Source: Cavia porcellus (taxonomy: Eukaryota > Chordata > Mammalia > Rodentia > Caviidae). From it: DNA of 64,000 bases. How positions within the stretch are numbered: position 1 is the stretch's first letter; each line of letters begins with the position of its first letter. The position numbers and the translations under genes are program-made. Positions 32,460 through 40,370 of this stretch are shown here, in pieces. Where the stretch lies: contig NW_026947488.1 in the NCBI RefSeq assembly GCF_034190915.1, forward strand, positions 6,272,501 to 6,336,500. The letters run 5' to 3'. The notes beneath the pieces are model-generated. The model had not been told where the DNA came from, made no database searches, and was given only the letters and a program-made list of their open reading frames with translations.

Positions 32460-34142
32460 ATGGGAAACATGCTAGGTAGTAACATTAAGAGCGAGGGTGG
32501 TTGTGGAGAAAGCTCTCAAGAGCTTACAAAAGTACGCAGGGTATTTGAGCAGGCCCAGTCGGGGAGCTCCCGAGAGGGGCCCGTCAAGGGGAACAAAGAT
32601 GCTAAGGAGAAGGACGGGGCTCTAGCCTCGGAGTCGTCTGACTCCGAGGACGAGGGAAAGTTGAATGGCAAGGAGGCCAAAGAGACCAGCTGTCAGGAGC
32701 CTAAGTCGCTCGATAAGGAGTCGCAGGGTTCTTTCCCAGCGTTGCGCCGTGAATTGCGCTCCGCTCAACTTGGTCTGCGGAGGAGTAGGGAGCTCCTGAG
32801 CGCTCCCCGGCGCGAGAGGGAGGCGAAGCCTTCCGCCCCACCTTGGGGGCTGTTCCCGGAAGCGATCCCTCGCCACGAGGCGGCCGCCCGGGAGCTCCCT
32901 TCCCCTTCGCCAGAACAGGAAGTGATGCACGGGCCACCATTTTCCGCCCAATCACGGCCGCCGTCTTATGCTCCGCCGCCGGCGGGTCGGTATTTTTACA
33001 GGCGGCTTTGGCAGGGGGGACGTTTGTCTCATGAGGTACATCCACCACCTGGGATAGATAGTGGCCCCTACGGGATATTTCCTGTACAAGTAGCTATGGG
33101 CCAGGGACGTAATGCATGGGAGCCTTTTGAGATAAAGCAGATTAGAGAACTTAAAAATGCAGTTACAACCTTTGGGCCGACTGCGCCTTACACCATTGCC
33201 ATGCTGGAGAACCTGTCTTCTGGGCCCCTCACCCCCGCGGACTGGATTCAGCTGGCAAAGGCGTGTCTGCCCTCGGGTAGTTACCTGGATTGGCGAGCCT
33301 GGTACACAGAGTTCTCTGCAGAGCAGGCTGAGAGAAACGCCAATCGGGGAAACCGGGGGTGGAACAAGGAAATGCTTATGGGAGAAGGTCGGCACGCTGA
33401 TGATCAGACTCAGTTCCCCGGCGCTGTCTATGAACAAATCAACGCCATAGGGCTCCGCGCCTGGAAGCAGGTAAGTGGTGCCGGAACAGCCTCCTTGTGT
33501 CTTTCAAAAATAATTCAGGGTACCACAGAGCCATTTGTTGACTTTGTGGCCCGAATGCAAGATGCTGCCGATAAGATATTTTCTGATCCGGGAGTGGCTC
33601 GACCGCTGGTAAGGCAGCTGATTCTTGAGCAATGTACAAAGGAGTGCAAGGCAGCGATAGCTCCTCATAAGAACAAGGACCTCAACGCCTGGATTAGGAT
33701 ATGCAGAGAGATAGGGGGGCCGCTCTCCAACTCGGGAGTGGCTGCTCTCCTGGCCGCGGCTGTACAGCAGAGGGGACCTCGCGGGTTAGAAGGGGAATGT
33801 AAGGCTAAAGGGTGCTTTGCCTGCGGGGAGCCAGGACACATTAAACGTCATTGCCCAAACAATGCAGATGCTAGGCCTCGCCCTAGGAATGAAGAACCAT
33901 ATGTTTGTGGGCGATGCAAGAGGGGATCACACAAAGCTGAGGAGTGTAGGTCGGTCTTTGATGCTCAGGGCAACCGTATTTGTGGACGAGATGTTAGAGG
34001 GCCAAAAAACGGCCAGAGGGGGCCCCCTTCACAGGCGGGCCCCCGCCCCAGAGACAGGACAGCTCAGGATGGCAGCCTTCAACAAGGGCCACCCCTGGGT
34101 CAGCAGGTGTGGACCTCAGTGTCGCCTCCAGACTTATATTAG
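32460..34142 (+). CDS. gag: Gag polyprotein (provirus 2)
   Basis: This 560-codon structural precursor has the same layout as in provirus 1. It starts MGNMLGSN (myristoylation-type N terminus), followed by a charged region to about residue 120. It then has PSAP and PPSY late motifs, a capsid with major homology region near 353-372, and two CCHC zinc knuckles at about 452-496. It ends PPDLY. A few residues differ from provirus 1 (positions 9, 283, 295, 469 and one near 510). Assembly in this class usually occurs in the cytoplasm or at intracellular membranes. The location for this element is not known. Confidence 0.93.
   Translation: MGNMLGSNIKSEGGCGESSQELTKVRRVFEQAQSGSSREGPVKGNKDAKEKDGALASESSDSEDEGKLNGKEAKETSCQEPKSLDKESQGSFPALRRELRSAQLGLRRSRELLSAPRREREAKPSAPPWGLFPEAIPRHEAAARELPSPSPEQEVMHGPPFSAQSRPPSYAPPPAGRYFYRRLWQGGRLSHEVHPPPGIDSGPYGIFPVQVAMGQGRNAWEPFEIKQIRELKNAVTTFGPTAPYTIAMLENLSSGPLTPADWIQLAKACLPSGSYLDWRAWYTEFSAEQAERNANRGNRGWNKEMLMGEGRHADDQTQFPGAVYEQINAIGLRAWKQVSGAGTASLCLSKIIQGTTEPFVDFVARMQDAADKIFSDPGVARPLVRQLILEQCTKECKAAIAPHKNKDLNAWIRICREIGGPLSNSGVAALLAAAVQQRGPRGLEGECKAKGCFACGEPGHIKRHCPNNADARPRPRNEEPYVCGRCKRGSHKAEECRSVFDAQGNRICGRDVRGPKNGQRGPPSQAGPRPRDRTAQDGSLQQGPPLGQQVWTSVSPPDLY
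34004..34010 (+). promoter_or_regulatory. gag-pro -1 frameshift heptamer A AAA AAC
   Basis: AAAAAAC is in phase with gag (codons AAA and AAC begin at 34005 and 34008). The pro frame is open from here onward. Downstream 34011-34047 is G+C-rich with a run of G followed by two runs of C, suitable for a stem or pseudoknot. Confidence 0.9.
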
Positions 34143-34909
34143 TGCCTGATATGGGTGTTCAAGTGGTTGAAACCACCTTTAAGGGACCGTTACCCGAAAA
34201 TTCCGTGGGTCTGGTGATCGGGAGATCCTCCACGGCCCTTCGGGGTCTCATAGTAGTCCCGGGGGTCATAGACTCAGACTACACAGGACACATTAAAATT
34301 ATGGTTCAATCTCTTGTGGGTACTATGGTAATCAATAAAGGAGACAAGATAGCGCAGCTCTTGCTGCTCCCCAGTCTCCACAGGAGATTTCCCTCAAAGC
34401 AGAAAATTAGAGAAAGTCAAGGTTTCGGTTCCTCAGGGGAAGTCTTCGAGGGACTCCATATAATACTTGATAAAAGGCCCATGCTCTCACTTAAGGTCAA
34501 CGGCAAGAGTATAACAGGGCTCCTAGACACAGGAGCTGACCATTCCATTATCTCTAGAAAGGATTGGCCCTCCAACTGGCCCACCAACACTGCAGATAAC
34601 ACGCTGCAGGGCCTGGGGATGGTGTCAGCTCCTCAGGTTAGTGCTTCAACCCTGCTCTGGTGCGATGAGGAGGGTCATCAGGGCCATTTCCAACCATTTG
34701 TGTTGCAGTTGCCAGTGTCTCTATGGGGAAGGGACATCCTCACTCAGATGGATGTCACGCTTACGTCAAACTGCTCCCCCCAGGCTAAGGATATACTCAG
34801 GAACCAGGGATATACCCCCGGCAAAGGCTTGGGCAATGCCCTACAGGGTCGGACATCCCCAATACCAGTAGAGAACAAAAAAGGTAGGCAAGGGCTGGGT
34901 TTTTCTTAG
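34010..34909 (+). CDS. pro: Pro: dUTPase, aspartic protease and G-patch (provirus 2)
   Basis: The frame is entered from gag by -1 frameshifting. It encodes a dUTPase (GVIDSDYTG and GDKIAQLLLLP motifs), which lowers dUTP and limits uracil in viral DNA. The protease follows (LLDTGADHS, active as a dimer; the conserved WGRDIL near its end). A C-terminal G-patch (GYTPGKGLG) completes it. This order is diagnostic for betaretrovirus-like class II elements. The frame is intact to the stop at 34907-34909. Confidence 0.9.
   Translation, partial: RPEGAPFTGGPPPQRQDSSGWQPSTRATPGSAGVDLSVASRLILVPDMGVQVVETTFKGPLPENSVGLVIGRSSTALRGLIVVPGVIDSDYTGHIKIMVQSLVGTMVINKGDKIAQLLLLPSLHRRFPSKQKIRESQGFGSSGEVFEGLHIILDKRPMLSLKVNGKSITGLLDTGADHSIISRKDWPSNWPTNTADNTLQGLGMVSAPQVSASTLLWCDEEGHQGHFQPFVLQLPVSLWGRDILTQMDVTLTSNCSPQAKDILRNQGYTPGKGLGNALQGRTSPIPVENKKGRQGLGFS
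34897..34903 (+). promoter_or_regulatory. pro-pol -1 frameshift heptamer G GGT TTT
   Basis: GGGTTTT lies in the pro frame as G GGT TTT, six bases before the end of pro. A stop in the pol frame at 34885-34887 means the shift must occur downstream of it. The first pol codon after the shift is at 34903. Confidence 0.82.
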
Positions 34910-37520
34910 GGGCCGCTGAAGAAGCTCTCCTACCCACTTCGATCAAAATCACCTGGAGGTCAAATGATCCGGTTTGGGTACCTCAGTGGCCCCTGCCTAA
35001 GGAGAAGCTATTAGCCTTGTCAGAAATAGTCAGTACACAACTTAGATTAGGACACATTAAGCCGTCAACCTCCCCATGGAACACCCCCATTTTTATAATT
35101 AAGAAAAAGTCTGGCAAATGGAGGCTGCTCCATGATCTAAGGGCGGTCAACGCGCAGATGCAGTCCCTGGGGGCGGTCCAGAGGGGGCTGCCAGCTCTCT
35201 CAGCCATCCCTCAGTCCTGGCCAGTTTCTGTTATAGATCTTAGAGACTGTTTCTTCTCAATCCCCCTGCATCCAGAGGACACTCATAGGTTCGCCTTTAC
35301 TTTACCCACCATTAACCAAGAAAGCCCTGATCTCAGATACGAGTGGATAACGCTGCCCCAAGGTATGGCCAACAGTCCCACTATGTGTCAGATTTACCTT
35401 GATTCCCTACTGGCCCCCCTACGGAAATCCTTTCCCAAGATAAGATGTGTGCATTACATGGACGACCTTTTGCTCAGCGGCAGGGACCCAGACATGCTAA
35501 ATAATATGCTCGGCCAGTTGGTCGAGGCCCTGAGACAAGCTAATCTGCATGTTGCCCCCGACAAGATTCAGGGAGGAGAAATGGTGACCTACTTAGGCGC
35601 AAAAATCTCCCCTATGCTAGTCTCTCCACAGAAGGTCACCATTAGGACGGATGGCGTTAGGACCCTAAATGACATGCAAAAACTATTGGGAGACATTAAT
35701 TGGATTAGGCCATATTTACATATACCAAATTCAGATCTCAAACCCCTGTTCGACCTTCTGAAGGGAGACCCAGATATAGCCTCCCACAGGAGGCTCACTC
35801 CTGAGGCAAGCGCTGCCTTACAGAGAGTGGAAAAAGCCTTAGGTGGGGCTACCTTACACAGAATTGAACCAGGGCGACCCTTTGATGTCTGTTTGCTACA
35901 GACTAGTCTACAGCCCACAGCGGTGATTTGGCAGAAAGGACCATTACTGTGGATACACCCTAAGGTCTCACCTGCAAAAGTCATAGAGCATTACCCGGAG
36001 GCAGTCGCTTCATTGGCCCTTGAAGCGCATGATGGAGCTGTCCAACATTTTGGCTCAGGACCACAAGCCATCCGAGTACCCTATACCGCCAGCCAGATCA
36101 AGACCCTGGCTGCCTGCATAGATACATGGGCCATTCTGAGATGTGTTTTCCATGGGGATATAAACAATCAATACCCTAAAGACCCTATCTTGTCATTTGT
36201 CACTCAGCACCCTATAATTTTTCCAAAGGTTACTGCCTCTGAGCCATTAGTCCCAGCAACTACAATATACACAGATGGCTCCAAGACGGGGATAGGCGCC
36301 TATGTGATCCTAGGCAAGCCCCCGGTTACCATACAATTTGAACCTGATCAGCCTCAGGTGGTGGAACTGCAGATCGTTAAAATGATTCTTGAACGGTTCT
36401 CAGAAGCCATTAATATTGTCTCCGATTCTAGGTATGTGGTCAATGCTATGCAAGTGCTTGAGACTGCCGGTTTAATTAGATCCACTTCCACAGTGGCTGG
36501 GCTGTTCCTGTCTATCCAGACATTGCTTCAGAACAGACACCATAAGGTCTTCACCACCCACATAAGAGCACATACATCCCTGCCAGGGCCTATGGCACAG
36601 GGGAATGCGGCTGCTGATACTGCCACTCGCCCATTATGGATTTTTACCTTACTAACACCAGTCGAGCGAGCCCGTGCCTTCCATGATAAGTTTCATGTCA
36701 ATGCCAGGACACTAGCAAACCATTTCCATGTTTCCAGAGCAGATGCACGAGATATCGTGCGACTATGTGGCTCCTGTGCCACATACAAACCTGCCATACC
36801 GATGGGAGTAAACCCTCGAGGTTTGATCCCTGGTGATGTTTGGCAGATGGACATCACACATATACAGGAGTTTGGGACTCTTAAATATGTTCATGTTTCC
36901 ACAGACACCTGTTCTCACGTCATATTTGCAACAGCAGAAACAGGTGAAAAGTGTCTAATGTGATCAATCATTGCCTGGCGGCTTGGGCCGCATGGGGCAA
37001 ACCAAAAATATTAAAAACTGATAATGGACCAGCCTATATAGGCAAAGCCTTCAATGAGTTCTGCAAAATGATGGAGGTTCAATTAAAACATGGTATCCCA
37101 TACAATCCCCAAGGTCAAGGAATCATTGAGAGGGCTCATAGAAGCCTCAAAGAAATTTTACAAAAACAAAAAGGGGGAGTAGGCCAAGGCCTGGCCCCAA
37201 AGGCGCGATTATCCATGGCACTATTCACACACAATTTTTTAAATTTAAATAATGATAATTGCTCCCCAGCCGTGGAGCACTGCAACCCTTCCCCCAACCA
37301 TAAAGGGTGGGTGAAGTGGAAAGATGTCCTGACAGGACAATGGATGGGCCCGGATCCAGTGGTCAGCTGGAACCGAGGCGCGGTTTGTGTTTTCCCACAG
37401 GAATCGGGACGAGAACCACTGTGGGTACCGGAGAGACTGACACGGGCGACAAAGCCCTCGACTGAAGATCAGACCTGCCCTACCGGAGATCCATCACAGA
37501 CCGACCAACAAGATGAATAA
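34903..37520 (+). pseudogene. pol: Pol (RT, RNase H, integrase), broken in integrase (provirus 2)
   Basis: The RT (VIDLRD, PQGMANSP, YMDD) and RNase H (YTDGSK, VSDSRY, AAADTAT) domains are in one open frame. The integrase zinc region and first catalytic aspartate (MDI) are also in it. A net one-base loss in an A-run at about 36949-36954, relative to provirus 1, shifts the frame. The first frame then stops at 36961-36963. The remaining integrase (second Asp, TDN; Glu in IIERA) and C-terminal region continue in another frame to 37520. RT and RNase H could be made; integrase would be truncated. The break is not shared with provirus 1, so it occurred late in this copy or its immediate source. Confidence 0.92.
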
Positions 37521-38000
37521 AAATAGCGGTAGCCCGAAATGGACAAGAAGATCCTCAGGCATATGCATGGCTCGCTCGCCTAGCCTACGACCGAGTCTAG
37601 GGGTGGTGAGCTTCCCACACTCCTCCTCTAAAAAATTATGACATAGCTGGGTAGGAGAGTCAATGACGGGTAAGAGCGTACTCCCCCGGTGCGACTCAAC
37701 CTAAGCCAGGCCCTACCCCATCCTGCACGTAAGCCGCTGGACTGTTAGATGCTGCCCAGGTCTAAATTTCTCTCTGAGGGGATTTCTTTACGGAGAGGAA
37801 ATGAGTGCAAGCTTGTGTGCATCCAGGTTCCGTCCAGTTTGTGCCTGGCCCTAGAAAAAGGACGAGGGCCTCAGGGCTTTGGCAGACCATGGGACGGCCG
37901 ACCAGGGTCTAAGCCAAGGACCTACGGTGGGCCTACGCATAGGGCATAAGCCTCTGCACCCAGTCCAGGAAGGGCTACGATGCGCACATTCATAAAAAAT
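37521..38000 (+). other. Post-pol region, env-less
   Basis: This region of about 480 bp has no envelope-like open frame. It contains the CTE-like hairpin and otherwise short frames, and ends at the polypurine tract. Its brevity in both copies indicates the amplifying lineage lost env. Confidence 0.85.
37649..37718 (+). promoter_or_regulatory. CTE-like RNA export hairpin of provirus 2
   Basis: The element lies between pol and the 3' LTR. An outer stem GGGTAGG (37649-37655) pairs with CCTACCC (37712-37718). The left internal-loop strand GACGGGTAAGAG occupies 37665-37676. An apical stem CGTAC (37677-37681) pairs with GTGCG (37689-37693). The right strand AACCTAAGCCAGG occupies 37698-37710. The GACGGGTAAGAG and AACCTAAG(A/C)CAGG pair corresponds to the NXF1/TAP-binding internal loop of the type D constitutive transport element. 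That element has two such loops; I see only one. Its likely role is nuclear export of unspliced genomic RNA, but this is inferred and untested. Confidence 0.78.
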
Positions 38001-38014
38001 AAAAAAGGGGGAGA
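38001..38014 (+). other. Polypurine tract of provirus 2
   Basis: AAAAAAGGGGGAGA directly abuts the 3' LTR. Confidence 0.9.
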
Positions 38015-38436
38015 TGTTGGGAGCCGCAGCCCTGAGCCCGGTCGCCTCACTTGGCGGACGTGAGGCCTGTAGTAAAGAGTAAAGCCTGAGGTAGATTACC
38101 CCTCCCATCGAGCACGTTAGTTTCCTGCTTACCGCGTAAGCAACCCGCTCAACAATATAGTCTGCCTGGCAACTGATGATGTTAGCCAATCAGCTTGCCT
38201 TGCTCACTTTAACATGATTGGACACTGTATCTGTATATATACTGGTGCCACCCCTGGGGGGGAAGGAGAAGCCCGGAAGTAGAAGCCCAGAAGGAGCCGC
38301 GGGGAGCGGACCAAAGGAGGCTTCGGCTGGGAGCGATCCCAGGGCAGGCTGTACGGAGAAGAAAAATAAAAGAAAAGGTTGTCCACTGCCAGACTTTGTC
38401 GTGTGTCCTTCCTGCCGGCCGGGAGCGACATCGACA
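38015..38436 (+). repeat. 3' LTR of provirus 2
   Basis: 422 bp, TG...CA, with TATATATA at 38234-38241 and AATAAA at 38365-38370. It differs from the 5' LTR at three sites, all C/T or A/G. Confidence 0.95.
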
Positions 38437-38442
38437 AAACAT
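38437..38442. repeat. Target-site duplication of provirus 2 (right copy)
   Basis: AAACAT, matching 31833-31838. Confidence 0.95.
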
Positions 38443-38651
38443 AACCCCGGAAGCCACGCCCCCATGACTTGACCGATCCAATCCGCTGGCTCCTACTAAG
38501 TCCATTCAGCTGATGAACTCCTCAGTGGATTAATCCACTGGGTGAAGCTGGAGTCCTCAGGATTGTATCACATTCTGCAAAACCATCAGCTGGCAGCCAA
38601 GCCTTCCATACAGCGAGCTTTTGGGTGACACTTTGGGTGCAGAGCATAGCA
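38443..38651 (-). mobile_element. MaLR-type LTR, part 2
   Basis: Continues the LTR interrupted at 31838: GACCGATCCAATCCGCTGGC, then AGTCCATTCAGCTGATGAAC, GAACTCCTCAGTGGATTAATCC. It ends at AGAGCATAGCA. Confidence 0.75.
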
Positions 38652-39575
38652 CATCAGATGTAAATTCATACAGACGCACGGGGTGTGCAGCACACCATGG
38701 GGTCAGCCATGCTGGTCTCCAAACATTTCTAAGCATTTGCACTTCTGGCCCACCTTGCAGCTGGGAGTCACCAGGACTCAAAGAAAGGTGTCCACATGGC
38801 CACATGGACAGGAGTCACTGTGGGAGGTGTGGGGCCTATAGGCCATCAGCACCGAGTACCAGGCACATTTCCAGGGCTCAGCGGCTCAGGGCTGGCTCCC
38901 CGGGAAGCTTCGCAGTGTGTTTGGAAAACTAAATCAAGTTGGAGAAATGGAGAAGAAACATGGAAAGAGGTCCTTGCGGGACTCTAGAGGCCCAGGGGCA
39001 GCGGAAGAAATAGCGGGCGTGGTGGGATGGGTAGGGTGGGGCCTCCAGGGCAGCTCAGCTCACTGTGGTGGGGCCGAGGCCAGGGTGCTGACTGGGTCCA
39101 GCCTGGCATCTCACTACAGGTATCAGAGGCAAGAGAGGATCACGTCTCAGGGAAATGACACAGAACCCCCTGAGACAACACAGAGAAGTGTCTGAGCCGC
39201 CTCCGGTCTACAAGGTCGCTTTGACATGTTCCAGTGGCAGACTGTAGCTCACTCCCCAGAAGGAATTTTGCAAACTATTTCTGGAGGTTGATTTATGAAG
39301 TTGTTCCCATCTGGCAGCCACTGTGCTTTGTCTGGGAAAAAGGATGCGTGTCCTCCCGGCAGGGTCCCACCCCTCCGCTTTATACCCTGCATGGCCAGGA
39401 TCCCAGGTGGAAGCAGCCTAAGGCCTCCTGGCTTGAGCTGAGTGACCCTCAGAACTTGTCCTGGGAAGCCCCTCCATCTTCTGGTTTGGAACCTGGGAAG
39501 TACAGGTTTGGCTCTGGGCAGCCACGTTACCACCACTGGGTCTTGGAAACGAAGATGATTGAAAACCAGGGACTG
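38652..39575. other. Unique non-coding sequence
   Basis: No gene or repeat was recognised. Confidence 0.4.
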
Positions 39576-39658
39576 GGGGCTGGGGATTTAGCTCAGCACC
39601 ATGAGTTCAATCCCTGGTACCGATAAAAAAAAAAAAAAGAAAGAAAGAAAGAAAGAAA
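39576..39658 (+). mobile_element. ID SINE with internal deletion
   Basis: GGGGGCTGGGGATTTAGCTCAGC is joined to CATGAGTTCAATCCCTGGTACCG, so the stretch between the A box and B box is missing. The tail is A-rich, passing into (AAAG)n. Confidence 0.85.
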
Positions 39659-39999
39659 ACCAGGGTCCAGCGCCAGAGTGAAGCCCGGGCAGGGCTCCAG
39701 CCTAGAGCCAGAGGACCCCTTAGTTTCAGATTGCTCTTCCTGTTGCTTTAGCCAGTGTGGGTCAGGTACTCTGTCACTTGGGGCAAAAAGGGACCCAGAG
39801 TACCTTCCGAGAAGCTTTGGGAATCCACGCTGAATTTATCAGTTACTACTGGAAATCACCCCGGCCACTTGTCAACACGAAGGTTATTGCAGACATAATA
39901 ATCGCTCGTAAAATACGTTTGCTCCTTTTGTCAACATACACCCACAGGCCCCCGACCACCCCCGCTCCCCAAAACCTGCTCCCTTCCACACCAAGCCTC

Positions 40000-40370
40000 T
40001 GTATCCACTCACTCAAGAAGTATTTCCTGAGCACCTACTATTGTAAATGCTGGGACTGTGGCCCAGAAAAAGTAGCCCAAGAGTACTCTCCTTAGGCTAA
40101 AACAGACAGATCAGCAACAAACTCATAATAAATAAGCCATGATTCTTACGAGATCATTGATTTTATGGATAGACAATGCAGGATAAAAGGGCAGGAGGGC
40201 TCAGGAGGATTGGGGTGGGGAAGAACTCATTTGAGAAAGTGATATTGAAGCAAAGACCTGAAGGACGCACTAGTATTTGGGGAAACAGAGTCCAGGGAGA
40301 TGGCAAGGCCCATGCAAAGGCCCTGAGGTCATCGTGTCCCTGGGGTGTTCAAGGCACTGTTCCTCATAAG
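40000..40370 (+). mobile_element. L2-like remnant
   Basis: It has CCACTCACTCAAGAAGTATTTCCTGAGCACCTACTATTG, then GATATTGAAGCAAAGACCTGAAGGACG and CCATGCAAAGGCCCTGAGG. These landmarks are familiar from old L2 elements (...tgagcacctactatgtg...aggcaaaggccctg). It is diverged. Confidence 0.55.

Larger units (their letters stand above)
31839..38436 (+). mobile_element. Provirus 2: full-length env-less class II ERV
   Basis: This 6598-bp element reads rightward in the order 5' LTR, primer-binding site, leader, gag, pro, pol, CTE-like hairpin, polypurine tract, 3' LTR. Its LTRs (422 bp each) differ at 3 positions by eye, which suggests insertion roughly 1-2 million years ago at common mammalian rates. 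It is nearly identical to provirus 1 and one base shorter overall. That single net base is missing in the integrase region and breaks pol. Different target duplications and element-specific LTR differences show that the two copies are independent integrations, not a segmental duplication. Confidence 0.95.

Noticed and set aside
37749..37949. 66-codon open frame after pol, a possible accessory gene or env remnant
   Set aside because: No envelope features such as a signal peptide, furin site or transmembrane segment; also present in provirus 1 but without coding character.
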